Source: Aminipila sp032051575 (GTDB lineage: Bacteria; Bacillota; Clostridia; Peptostreptococcales; Anaerovoracaceae). From it: a stretch of DNA of 64,000 nucleotides. The notes beneath the pieces are model-generated. The model made no database searches. It had not been told where the DNA came from and was given only the letters and a program-made list of their open reading frames with translations. Positions within the stretch are counted from its first letter, which is position 1, and each line of letters begins with the position of its first letter. This document shows, piece by piece, positions 1 to 9,053 of this stretch. The DNA lies in NCBI RefSeq assembly GCF_032051575.1, contig NZ_DAMBYD010000001.1, forward strand, positions 372,001-436,000. The letters are read 5' to 3'. Position numbers and translations under genes: made by a program.

Positions 1-1
1 T

Positions 2-3000
2 AAACCTGCTGATTATATGAAACGTGGAGAAATGGCTAAAGTTTTATCAGAAGTTGCTGGTGAAATAGTAAAAGATCAAGGCTCCAATTATATAGGATAC
101 GCCAATGGCAATGTTTCTGTTGTAGAGACAGGGGCAAGCTTAAGAAATACAATTGTTCCAGGAGATTTATATATTACTGCCGGAATGGGTACGGGTTATA
201 CCCAGCTAGAGAACATAACGGTAGGCGGCGATTTGATTATTAGTGGGACCGGAAATGCTCAGAGCGGAGAGGTAAGTGTTATTCTTACTGATTGCGATAT
301 CAATAATCTTGTTATTGATTCTGGCAATGGTAATACCATGAGCGTTCGTGCGGAAGGCGGAAGTGTTATTCGCAATACAACCGTTAAGAGCAGTGCATAT
401 CTGGAGGAAGATAATTCGAAATCAACTGCATTTAAAGATGTAATATTGAAAGGACCAAGTGGAACAACACTTAATCTTTCAGGTGCTTTTGAAAATGTTT
501 CAGTGAATGCAGAAAATAATAAACTTAGTGTGGATAAGGGTACGGTAGACTCCCTAACAGTAGATGAAGATGCTGTAAAAGGATCTGTTTTCATACAGAA
601 AGATACTACGGTATATGCTCTTTTCTGTGATACTGCGTCAACTGTGACTGGTACAGGAAAAGTTGAAGAAATTTCAATTAATGCAAATGATTGCAATATC
701 TCTATGCTGCCTGAGCACATATATATCAGACCAGGGGTTACAGCAACTGTAAATGGACAGAAGATGACCAGTGTTGATGCGGAAGCAAACAATGCAAATC
801 CAGAGTTCTTGTCCTCATATCCAAAGTATCAGGATTTACTGTCAACAAGTGTAAAGCTGTTGGCCAAGACCAATAAGCCAGGGAAAGTATACTGGGCTGT
901 AAAGAATATTGATTTAGTTAATTCAGGAATGTCTGAAGAAGAAGTGAAAAACCCAGATAGCCGCTATGTTGTTAAATCAGGAAATGTTAACGTAGTTGGA
1001 GATAAAGAAGTGACGATTAGTGTTACAGGACTGACTAGTGGTGTGACGTATGAGTATTATATGGTGTTTGAGGACTTAAAAGAAGACAGATCAGGTGTTG
1101 AAAAACAAACATTTAAGACGGTAGACATTGTAGCACCTAAGTTCTTAAATAGTACGCCTAAGATAATAAAATCATCAAAAGATTCAATTACTATGGTAGC
1201 GATGCCATCTAAGAATGTGACAATTTGCTGGGCTGTACTGCCAGCAAAATCAGTTCCGCCTACTATTGAATCTTTATCTCAGCTTAAAGTTTCAGGGGCT
1301 CTTGCTCTGGGATCTGAAAGTAACTGTGAAATGAATGACCCGAGAGAAATCCCTATGCAGGGTACAGGGGATAAGCAGCTGGTAGAAAACGTTACATATG
1401 ATATTTATATGGTATTGAGGGATGACAGTGGAAACTTATCAAATTTAGCTAAAGTAACGGGAGCCACTTTAGACCAGACTCCACCTAAATTTATGGATGG
1501 TTATCCTTGGAACGAGCCAAGTGAGGCTACATCCTTAAAGATCAGGCATATGGCTACGGAAGAAGGGACTTTATATTGGGCAGTTTACCCAATGGACTTT
1601 AAGTTCCCGCCAGTAGACAATTTCGAATCCATAACGGATGCAGCTATCATAAAAGAACTAAAGATACGAGCTATAACAACTGGCCAAAAGGCTGTCAAAA
1701 GTGGTAAAGTTACGGTTTCAGAGCAAAAAGACGCTACTTTAGGCATTTCGGGTTTGGCTAAACAGACTCCATATGATATCTATTTCCTTTTAATGGATAA
1801 GGCGGGAAACTATTCAGAGCCAGCATCTTTATTAGGAATAAAGACTTTGGATAAGTCAGCACCAGTTGCTACTATGGAATTTGATAAAGTTATAACCGGT
1901 AAGCCAACTATAGAGTCAGATATTAAAATAGTGTTTGATGAGATAGTGTACTATTATGGTGATGATGGGACTAAAACAAGATTAGCAACATTACAAGATA
2001 AAAGTAAACTAAAAAATATTCTTGTACTTTATGATTTATTAAAAACAACAACAAATAAGCAAGTGCCTGATTCGTTTATAGACTTTACTAAAGCTCAGAT
2101 TGCAGAGAAAGATGGAAAAACAATTATTACCTTTAAAAAGGATTGTTTTGCAAATGGTAAAGGCCTTAATACAGGAGGATCTTATCAGTTTGAAGTAAGT
2201 AACATCATAGATTCTGACAACAATGCTATGCAGCAGAAGACTAGGATTAATGCATTCAATACCGTTCCACCTCGGGTATTTGTTGGAAGATACAATGGAC
2301 AAGTAGATTTGGAAGCACAAAGAGAACTAGCCTTTACTATTAATCCTGATTTACCAATAAACAGTGATGCATACTATGATATAGTTCTTCATTCAAATCA
2401 AGTAATAAATGTAGATATTTATAAGGTTAGTGGCACTACGGCTACAGCTATTGCTACAAATAAAATTATAGAAGCGGGCCAGGCCAGAACCCTTGCAGAT
2501 TTGGTTGGACCTACAAGCAACAGAAAATTTACTAAATTTGATCAATTAACAGATGAGTCCTACAGCTATATCGTTCATATCAATAAAATGAATGGTATAG
2601 ATAATCCAGCTGCATGGGATGGCGAATTGAACTTGCAGGCTCTTGCTGTAATAGGGGAAGATACTAAATTAGATGGTTTAGCAGGAAAATTGATTATGGC
2701 AAATGCACCAGCAGACCCTATTGCATACATAGAATCTAACTCGGATGTTCTAACGGTAACAGATCCTACTGTATATAGAATGACTAAAGTATATGCAGAT
2801 ACAGAACAGCCTAAACTAGAAAGACTGGATTTTGAGGTATACGATACAGCTACAAAGGTTACAGCCACTGCGGATAAAGCAGGTAAACTATATTATGTTG
2901 CAGTTCCTAAAGCTTCTTTGCCAGCAAATTTTGAGCCTACTGTAGACTTAGTGCTTGCAGGACTTCCAGCTTATCACGGAAGTAAGTCTGGTACACTTGA

Positions 3001-3931
3001 AATGCCAAAAGCAAGAACTGATTATTATGTTGAGCTTAGTGAACTTAAGCCGGATACAGAGTATGCATTCTTCTACGTATTAAGAGGAAAGACGGCAGAA
3101 AATCTAGTTGCTGAACAGAAAAGTTTTACAACTAATGAATACACAAAACCTGTATTCCTAAATGATACTCCAAGAGCTGGGAATGAGAAGGGTAAAGACT
3201 TTGTACAAATGATGGTAAATATGAACACGCCTTCTACAGTTTATTGGGTTATGTATCCAAGTGGAAGATATACTACAGCTGCAGGAATTAATCAGATAAA
3301 AGCGACAGACATTAGAGGAACTACAAATACATCTGGAGATGTTATAGATTTTGGAACCTTTGACGTCACTGCATCTGCCATAGATTTTTCTACAAAATGC
3401 GAGCATATGGTTTCTGGATTAACTTATGACTTCTTTGCTGTTGCTATAAGTAAATATGGGCAACAGGTTTCAGATGTTAAGATGGTTAAAGGCTTAAGAA
3501 GTTCGGATATGACTCCACCGGATATCAGGGATGTTAACTCATTGCTTGCAGAAACGACATCTGGCAGCGGTATTTACGAGGGCTCTGTAACCATTACATT
3601 TACTGAACCTCTATACTATAGACAGGACGTAAATGGACAAGCTATAGCACTTACGGACGCTACATTTACAAAGGAGATCTTTGTATATGATAGTAATCGT
3701 ATAACAGACTTAGAGATAGTAAAGAAGATATTTACAACGGATGAAGATATACAGAAAAATAAGCCACTAATCGGTACAGTTATAAGCTTTAAGGGAATGA
3801 GAGATGGACTTAGCATAGGCATCCCAGGAAGCATTTATGATGCCAGCGGAAATGAAGCGGGACAGCTTGTTATAAGATGTGAAGCGGGAAAACTTGAAGT
3901 AAGTCTTGCTAAAAAAATAATTGTACAGTAA
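2..3931 (+). CDS. S-layer-like surface protein, 5' end missing
   Basis: The reading frame is open from base 2, so the gene starts upstream; the ATG at 17 is internal. The first residues (KPADYMKRGEMAKVLSEVAG) look like the end of an SLH cell-wall-binding domain. Then follows a beta-rich stretch of short G/N/T-rich turns (nt 100-780) suggesting a right-handed beta-helix. At about nt 797, 1136, 1483, 2810 and 3148 five modules of roughly 110 residues begin with P-[KEV]-F/L, carry a central YWAV-like strand and mostly end in YDIY-type strands. Two stretches (from 1858 and about 3515) with VFDEIVYY and ITFTEPLYY resemble SbsA-type Ig-like domains. I infer an exported cell-surface protein. A strong terminator follows. 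Function beyond structure is unknown. Confidence 0.8.
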   Translation, partial: KPADYMKRGEMAKVLSEVAGEIVKDQGSNYIGYANGNVSVVETGASLRNTIVPGDLYITAGMGTGYTQLENITVGGDLIISGTGNAQSGEVSVILTDCDINNLVIDSGNGNTMSVRAEGGSVIRNTTVKSSAYLEEDNSKSTAFKDVILKGPSGTTLNLSGAFENVSVNAENNKLSVDKGTVDSLTVDEDAVKGSVFIQKDTTVYALFCDTASTVTGTGKVEEISINANDCNISMLPEHIYIRPGVTATVNGQKMTSVDAEANNANPEFLSSYPKYQDLLSTSVKLLAKTNKPGKVYWAVKNIDLVNSGMSEEEVKNPDSRYVVKSGNVNVVGDKEVTISVTGLTSGVTYEYYMVFEDLKEDRSGVEKQTFKTVDIVAPKFLNSTPKIIKSSKDSITMVAMPSKNVTICWAVLPAKSVPPTIESLSQLKVSGALALGSESNCEMNDPREIPMQGTGDKQLVENVTYDIYMVLRDDSGNLSNLAKVTGATLDQTPPKFMDGYPWNEPSEATSLKIRHMATEEGTLYWAVYPMDFKFPPVDNFESITDAAIIKELKIRAITTGQKAVKSGKVTVSEQKDATLGISGLAKQTPYDIYFLLMDKAGNYSEPASLLGIKTLDKSAPVATMEFDKVITGKPTIESDIKIVFDEIVYYYGDDGTKTRLATLQDKSKLKNILVLYDLLKTTTNKQVPDSFIDFTKAQIAEKDGKTIITFKKDCFANGKGLNTGGSYQFEVSNIIDSDNNAMQQKTRINAFNTVPPRVFVGRYNGQVDLEAQRELAFTINPDLPINSDAYYDIVLHSNQVINVDIYKVSGTTATAIATNKIIEAGQARTLADLVGPTSNRKFTKFDQLTDESYSYIVHINKMNGIDNPAAWDGELNLQALAVIGEDTKLDGLAGKLIMANAPADPIAYIESNSDVLTVTDPTVYRMTKVYADTEQPKLERLDFEVYDTATKVTATADKAGKLYYVAVPKASLPANFEPTVDLVLAGLPAYHGSKSGTLEMPKARTDYYVELSELKPDTEYAFFYVLRGKTAENLVAEQKSFTTNEYTKPVFLNDTPRAGNEKGKDFVQMMVNMNTPSTVYWVMYPSGRYTTAAGINQIKATDIRGTTNTSGDVIDFGTFDVTASAIDFSTKCEHMVSGLTYDFFAVAISKYGQQVSDVKMVKGLRSSDMTPPDIRDVNSLLAETTSGSGIYEGSVTITFTEPLYYRQDVNGQAIALTDATFTKEIFVYDSNRITDLEIVKKIFTTDEDIQKNKPLIGTVISFKGMRDGLSIGIPGSIYDASGNEAGQLVIRCEAGKLEVSLAKKIIVQ

Positions 3932-3968
3932 GGTTTAATTTCAGAAAATCAAAATAAGCAGTTTAAAT

Positions 3969-4010
3969 ACAAAACCCCTAAGGCTACTTAGGGGTTTTGT
4001 GTATTTTTTT
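3969..4010 (+). terminator. Rho-independent terminator after the surface protein gene
   Basis: A perfect 14-bp inverted repeat (3969-3982 with 3987-4000, loop GCTA) is followed by GTATTTTTTT. It separates the surface protein from the flagellar operon. Confidence 0.93.
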
Positions 4011-4021
4011 GTCAAATCTTA

Positions 4022-4050
4022 TTGTTAAAGTATTCAAAAAATAGTATAAT
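4022..4050 (+). promoter_or_regulatory. Sigma-A type promoter for the flgB operon
   Basis: TTGTTA (4022-4027), a 17-nt spacer and a perfect TATAAT (4045-4050) lie 84 bp upstream of flgB and downstream of a terminator. No other good promoter is apparent before flgB. Confidence 0.7.
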
Positions 4051-4133
4051 AAATAAATACTGATTGTAAAAGAAACAAGTGGTGTAAAAAAATTACATTA
4101 ATTGAAAAAACATACATAAGGAAGGAAAGAAAT

Positions 4134-4523
4134 ATGAGCTGGATAGACAATAATAACATAACTTTATCACAGAAGAGCTTGGATTATTTATGGGAAAAAC
4201 AGAGAATTATTTCTGAAAATATTGCAAATAATGATACTCCAGGATATAAAGCAAAAACCATATCTTTTGAGGATGAACTTAGTTCACAGCTGGATAAATT
4301 TAAGAATCAAAAGAATCCTGACAAAGATGAAATCCGAAAGGCTATTTTAGGTTCTAAGATGAAAGTTGATGTTAGTGAAGAAGAAAGCAACAGGCTGGAT
4401 GGCAATAATGTCAACCTTGATGTGGAACAGATAGAATTAGGTAGAGCACAGCTTCAATATCAATATCAGGTATTTCAAATTAATGACCAGTTCAGCAGAA
4501 TAAAATCTGCTATAGGTAAGTAG
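4134..4523 (+). CDS. flgB: Flagellar basal-body proximal rod protein FlgB
   Basis: 129 residues, the usual FlgB length. The N-terminus has the rod-family signature ISENIANNDTPGYKAK (residues 23-38) and the middle has the FlgB-specific LDGNNVNLDVE block (about 86-96). FlgB forms the first rod segment above the MS ring. The SD AAGGAAGG lies just upstream of the ATG. Normally flgB is followed by flgC and fliE; here it is followed 62 bp later by flhA, so the partner rod genes must lie elsewhere. Identification is firm. Confidence 0.92.
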   Translation: MSWIDNNNITLSQKSLDYLWEKQRIISENIANNDTPGYKAKTISFEDELSSQLDKFKNQKNPDKDEIRKAILGSKMKVDVSEEESNRLDGNNVNLDVEQIELGRAQLQYQYQVFQINDQFSRIKSAIGK

Positions 4524-4585
4524 GCAAGGAATGGTGCATTTAACATGCAAAGACAAAATAGACATAGATTAAAAGAGGATATCAA

Positions 4586-6649
4586 ATGAAAAAACTGTTA
4601 GATCACGTCGTAGCGTTATTCGTTTTGATGGTTGTTGTACTGTTGGTAGTCCCATTAAATCCGTTTATTCTGGATATGATGTTTATTATCAACATTACAG
4701 TTTCCCTGATAATCCTGCTTACCACCATGTACATAAGTGAAGCTTTGGAATTTTCCATATTTCCATCACTTTTGCTGATAACAACCTTGTTCCGGTTATC
4801 TCTGAACATTTCCTCAACGAGACTTATTTTAACAGAGCAGGGAGCCGCAGGGCAGGTTATTGCAACTTTTGGTAATTTCGTACTACGGGGAAACATTGTA
4901 GTCGGTGTTATTATATTCTTAATCCTAGTTTTGGTTCAGTTTATAGTAATCACTAAGGGCGCTGAACGTGTAGCTGAAGTAGCGGCAAGATTTACTCTGG
5001 ATGCTATGCCCGGCAAACAAATGGCTATAGATGCAGATTTAAGTTCAGGACTTATTACAGAGGATGAAGCAAGAACCCGAAGAAGCAAGATTCAAAGAGA
5101 ATCGGATTTCTACGGAGCCATGGATGGTGCAACCAAGATTGTAAAAGGTGATGCGATTATGTCCATCATCATCACATTAATAAACTTTATTGCAGGAACC
5201 ATTATCGGAGTTGTGCAAAGCGGACTTCCTTTTTCCCAAGTCTTAAACATATATTCCATTGCAACTATAGGAGATGGATTGGTATCACAGATACCAGCAC
5301 TTTTAATTTCAACAGCTACAGGCATGATTGTAACTAGATCAGTAGCAGAAGGAACCTTGAGTGAAGATGTAATTAAGCAGTTTACTTCACAGCCAAAGGT
5401 TCTTATTATTTCAGGAGGGGTTATGCTCTTGCTGAACCTGATCCCTGGAGCACCTCATACACAGCCAACCATCTTAGGAATTTTCCTTATTGTGTTAGGA
5501 TTTAGGTTGTTGAGATCTAGAGCAGCGGAGGAACAACAGCTAGGTATGGCTGAGGCAGAGGCGGATATTTATCCAGAAGAACAATTCGATGAAAATGCAT
5601 ATTTCAAAGATATAAATAATATTTACTCCTTGATAAATGTAGAGCCTATTGAGATGGAGTTTGGATACAGCTTGATCCCGCTTGTGGATGAAAGCAGTGG
5701 GGGAAACCTGATAAACAGAATCGTAATATTTAGGCGGCAATTTGCTCAGGAAATGGGTTTTGTCGTGCCTTCTGTCCGGTTAAGAGATAGCGCGGCACTA
5801 AATGCAAATCAATACGTTATAAAACTAAAAGGCGAGGAGATTGCCAGAGGAGAGTTGTTAGTAGACTATTATTTAGCACTCCAGCCTCCAAGGCCAGCAG
5901 GCGATATTGATGGTATAGATACGATAGAACCTGCCTATGGTATACCGAGTAAATGGATTACCCCTGAAAAAAGGGATATGGCAGAAGTATATGGTTATAC
6001 AGTTATAGACCCGCTGTCTGTAATGCTTACACACTTGTCAGAAACCGTAAGGCGTCATGCCCATGAACTTCTAACTCGAGCAGAAGTAATACAAATCATT
6101 GAAAATACAAAAAAAACTTCACCAGAGCTTACCGAAGAAGCAGTGCCTAATGTTATTTCTTATGGTACATTGCAGAAAGTTCTGTATAACCTTTTAAAAG
6201 AAGGAATTCCAATAAAAGACATGATTACTATCTTGGAGAGCCTTATTGACTCCGCGCAGGGAACTAATGATATAGATGTTATGACTGAAAATGTTCGCAG
6301 CGCACTTAAACGTACTATAACGAGACGGTTCTGTGAAAATGGACAACTTAAGGTAGTTACACTGGATAGTGAGATTGAAAAGGCTGTTTTATCCAGTCTT
6401 ACAAGAAGTGAGCAGGGAATATACCTTGCACTAAGCCCAGATTTAATTCAAAAGATTGTAACGCAGCTGGGTGAACATATAGGTAAGTTCAAGGAGCTAA
6501 ACACGGTTCCTGTCATACTTACAAGCAATGTTATAAGAGTCTACTTCTATAGACTTATAGAACAATTCTACCCGAATGTGTATGTTCTTGCTTTTAATGA
6601 AGTAGCAAATAATGTACAAATTCAGGCACTAGGCAACATTAGTATGTAA
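4586..6649 (+). CDS. flhA: Flagellar type III export gate protein FlhA
   Basis: 687 residues, normal length. The N-terminal half contains about eight hydrophobic segments and the FHIPEP-family signature RLSLNISSTRLIL near residue 70; the second half is the soluble cytoplasmic domain that docks chaperone-substrate complexes (FliS-type chaperones among them). It forms the nonameric export gate in the basal body. SD AGAGG precedes the ATG at 4586. flhB, which often precedes flhA, and flhF/flhG, which often follow it in Clostridia, are absent here; the next gene is the sigma-28 gene, 27 bp on. Confidence 0.97.
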   Translation: MKKLLDHVVALFVLMVVVLLVVPLNPFILDMMFIINITVSLIILLTTMYISEALEFSIFPSLLLITTLFRLSLNISSTRLILTEQGAAGQVIATFGNFVLRGNIVVGVIIFLILVLVQFIVITKGAERVAEVAARFTLDAMPGKQMAIDADLSSGLITEDEARTRRSKIQRESDFYGAMDGATKIVKGDAIMSIIITLINFIAGTIIGVVQSGLPFSQVLNIYSIATIGDGLVSQIPALLISTATGMIVTRSVAEGTLSEDVIKQFTSQPKVLIISGGVMLLLNLIPGAPHTQPTILGIFLIVLGFRLLRSRAAEEQQLGMAEAEADIYPEEQFDENAYFKDINNIYSLINVEPIEMEFGYSLIPLVDESSGGNLINRIVIFRRQFAQEMGFVVPSVRLRDSAALNANQYVIKLKGEEIARGELLVDYYLALQPPRPAGDIDGIDTIEPAYGIPSKWITPEKRDMAEVYGYTVIDPLSVMLTHLSETVRRHAHELLTRAEVIQIIENTKKTSPELTEEAVPNVISYGTLQKVLYNLLKEGIPIKDMITILESLIDSAQGTNDIDVMTENVRSALKRTITRRFCENGQLKVVTLDSEIEKAVLSSLTRSEQGIYLALSPDLIQKIVTQLGEHIGKFKELNTVPVILTSNVIRVYFYRLIEQFYPNVYVLAFNEVANNVQIQALGNISM

Positions 6650-6676
6650 TTAATTTAGAGCAGAAGGAATTGGAAC

Positions 6677-7459
6677 ATGATGGATGATAACTTGCTAAAA
6701 TCAAAAACTGTAGAAGATTTGTTTAAACTTTATCGCGAAAGTGGCGATATATATATTAAACAAGAAATTGTTATGCGTTACAGTGGCATGGTTAAAACAA
6801 TTGCAATACAACTTAGAGGCGTATATGTAAGTTTTACAGATATGGATGACATTATAAATGAAGGAATTATCACATTAATGCAGGCCGTAGATAAATTTGA
6901 TCCTGATAAAAATGTTAAGTTTGAAAGCTATGCCTCTCTTAGAATAAGAGGAGCTATAGTAGATTTGGCAAGAAAACAGGATTGGGTTCCGCGTAATGTA
7001 AGAAAATTGGGGAAAGCAATTGACCAGACTTTTTCAGAACTATATTTTCAGCTTGGAAGATATCCCACAGATGAAGAAGTTGCAGGTCATCTAGAGATCA
7101 CCGTAGAAAAATATTATAAAGCATTAGGTGAAACAAATTTATTTAATATTTTATCGCTTGATGCACTTGTAGATGGCGTCCAGGAAGAAGGGCACAATGA
7201 GAAGTTTTTAAAAGATCATAATTCAGAAACTATGCCGTCCCTGAGCCTGGAACAGAAGGAATTGCAGAATATTCTGAAGAACTCAGTAGAAGGTCTCAGA
7301 GAAAACGAACAGATGGTGGTTTCGCTGTACTATAGAAAAGAACTTAGCATGAAGCAGATTGCTAAGGTTATGGGGATAAGCGAACCAAGAGTCTCTCAAT
7401 TACATTCTGCTGCCTTAAAAAAACTTAAGATTAATTTACAAAGTTACTATACCGCTTAA
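6677..7459 (+). CDS. fliA: RNA polymerase sigma factor for flagellar genes (sigma-28, FliA/SigD)
   Basis: 260 residues. Region 2 is visible (DMDDIINEGIITLMQAVDKFD then KFESYASLRIRGAIVD), with a region 3 and a C-terminal region 4 helix-turn-helix (LSMKQIAKVMGISEPRVSQL). This is the FliA/WhiG class that directs transcription of late flagellar and chemotaxis genes. Two ATGs are possible (6677, 6680) behind GAAGGAATTGG. Its position between flhA and the rod genes supports the motility role. A matching promoter is seen before fliD (14875-14900). I saw no anti-sigma flgM in the window. Confidence 0.93.
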   Translation: MMDDNLLKSKTVEDLFKLYRESGDIYIKQEIVMRYSGMVKTIAIQLRGVYVSFTDMDDIINEGIITLMQAVDKFDPDKNVKFESYASLRIRGAIVDLARKQDWVPRNVRKLGKAIDQTFSELYFQLGRYPTDEEVAGHLEITVEKYYKALGETNLFNILSLDALVDGVQEEGHNEKFLKDHNSETMPSLSLEQKELQNILKNSVEGLRENEQMVVSLYYRKELSMKQIAKVMGISEPRVSQLHSAALKKLKINLQSYYTA

Positions 7460-7472
7460 AAGGAGAATAATA

Positions 7473-8228
7473 ATGTTTAAAGGCTATTATATGGCGGCGT
7501 CAGGTATGCTGACCCAGTCAAGAGTATTGAATAACATCAGTAATAATATGTCAAATGTATCTACACCAGGGTATAAGGAGGATACACTTGCGACAACAAC
7601 TTTTGGAGATGTTTTAATAAACAGAACTGGGAACAAAGATAAGAGTGTATACACACCACTCAATAATTCTTCAGCAATTAAAACTGCAGATGAACTGGTA
7701 ACAAATTATACGGCTGGAACATTAGATTTCACAGATAGAAAGTTAGACTTTGCAGTGGGAGGTAACGGATTCTTTCAAATTCAGACACCTAATGGAGAAA
7801 CTAGGTATACAAGAAATGGTTCCTTTAACATAGATGCTGATGGGTATTTATCGCTGCAGCACATAGGAAGAGTAATGGGCGAAAATGGTCCTATCCAAGT
7901 AGGAACAGACAAAATTAGTGTCAATACAGAAGGAAACATTACGGATTCAGAAACTGGAGAAGCACTTGGGAAGATAAGCTTGGTGAATTTCACAGATTAT
8001 ACTCAAGTACAAAAAGTGGATGAAGGAATGTTTAAAACAACAAATCCTTTAAATGCTGTTGTGACTGATGGAGTAGTCAAGCAGGGAACACTAGAGCGTT
8101 CTAATGTACAGGCCATGGATGAAATGATGGCTATGATGTCCAGTCAGAGAGCGTTTCAGAGTGCCAGCCAGATTGCTAAGGCATACGATCAGTTAATGGG
8201 TAAAGCGGTTGAGCTAGCGGCGTTATAA
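7473..8228 (+). CDS. flgF: Flagellar basal-body rod protein, FlgF/FlhO type
   Basis: 251 residues. N-terminal rod/hook signature NNISNNMSNVSTPGYKED (about residues 21-38), central D1-type beta domain with GNGFFQIQTPNGETRYTRNG, and C-terminal coiled region MMSSQRAFQSASQIAKAYDQ shared by FlgE/F/G proteins. It is the first of two adjacent paralogues, like flhO-flhP of Bacillus, so it is probably a distal rod component. FlgF and FlgG are hard to separate by eye; the call as FlgF rests on order and on the second gene looking more like FlgG. Start ATG at 7473 with SD AAAGGAG. Confidence 0.85.
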   Translation: MFKGYYMAASGMLTQSRVLNNISNNMSNVSTPGYKEDTLATTTFGDVLINRTGNKDKSVYTPLNNSSAIKTADELVTNYTAGTLDFTDRKLDFAVGGNGFFQIQTPNGETRYTRNGSFNIDADGYLSLQHIGRVMGENGPIQVGTDKISVNTEGNITDSETGEALGKISLVNFTDYTQVQKVDEGMFKTTNPLNAVVTDGVVKQGTLERSNVQAMDEMMAMMSSQRAFQSASQIAKAYDQLMGKAVELAAL

Positions 8229-8244
8229 TTAGGGAGGTTGTTAA

Positions 8245-9015
8245 ATGGATATTTCTTTCTACACTGCAGGAGTAGGTGCTAAAGCACAACAGTCAAAGCT
8301 GGATGTAATAGGCAACAATATGGCAAATGTTAACACAACAGCGTATAAGTCTCAAAGTGCCGGCTTTGTAGATTTACTATATAGTAATATAAGGGATTCT
8401 GCAGACAAAGATTCACAACTTAAGGTTGGCAGTGGTACCCGTCTAGATAAAACGGATAGTAATTTTAATAACGGCGGAGTTCAGCCCACTGACAATCCAA
8501 CCGATTATACCATAGTTGGCTCCGGTTTTTTTGCAGTTCAAAATCCTGCTACTAATGAAATATATTATACGAGAGACGGGAGTTTTCAGCATTCCCTTAG
8601 AAATGATGGTGAATTTTATTTAGTAACTGCAAATGGTGAACTTGTTCTTGATAAGAATTTAGAAAGAATAAAAGTTGATTTACCAGGTAAAGAAGATACG
8701 AAAGATACCAAAGGTACAAAGGATACAAACAACGCAAAAGCGGCAGAAGAAGTGCAAAAACCAGGGGTATTTGATTTTAAGATAAAAGACGGTATGCTTC
8801 TGCAAGGAGACAATTTGTTTTCACCTACAGCTAAAAACGGTGCGCCTATACTAAAAGAAGATGCACAGCTTCAATCCGGATATTTGGAACTTTCCAATGT
8901 AGAGGTTTCCAATGAAATGGTAAAACTTATTGAAACACAAAGAGCTTATTCAATGTCATTAAAGATGGTACAGACTTCAAATGAAATAGAAGAGGTTATC
9001 AATAACCTTAGATAA
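8245..9015 (+). CDS. flgG: Flagellar basal-body rod protein, FlgG/FlhP type
   Basis: 256 residues. It begins with AQQSKLDVIGNNMANVNTT, the FlgG rod signature, followed by a DLLY motif as in FlgG, a VGSGFFAVQNP beta domain and a C-terminal MVKLIETQRAYSMSLKMVQT helix. Between the beta domain and the C-terminus lies a low-complexity Lys/Asp/Thr-rich insertion (nt about 8688-8757, repeated KDTK units) not expected in a rod protein and probably a flexible surface loop. SD AGGGAGG; 16 bp after the preceding paralogue, so co-transcribed. Confidence 0.87.
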   Translation: MDISFYTAGVGAKAQQSKLDVIGNNMANVNTTAYKSQSAGFVDLLYSNIRDSADKDSQLKVGSGTRLDKTDSNFNNGGVQPTDNPTDYTIVGSGFFAVQNPATNEIYYTRDGSFQHSLRNDGEFYLVTANGELVLDKNLERIKVDLPGKEDTKDTKGTKDTNNAKAAEEVQKPGVFDFKIKDGMLLQGDNLFSPTAKNGAPILKEDAQLQSGYLELSNVEVSNEMVKLIETQRAYSMSLKMVQTSNEIEEVINNLR

Positions 9016-9053
9016 TTAGTTATTACTTATTTATCAAACTAGGAGTATCTGAG

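Noticed and set aside
1136..1850. CRISPR-like or DNA-level tandem repeat in the surface protein gene
   Set aside because: The similarity is only at protein level and strongly diverged; no regular DNA repeat with spacers.
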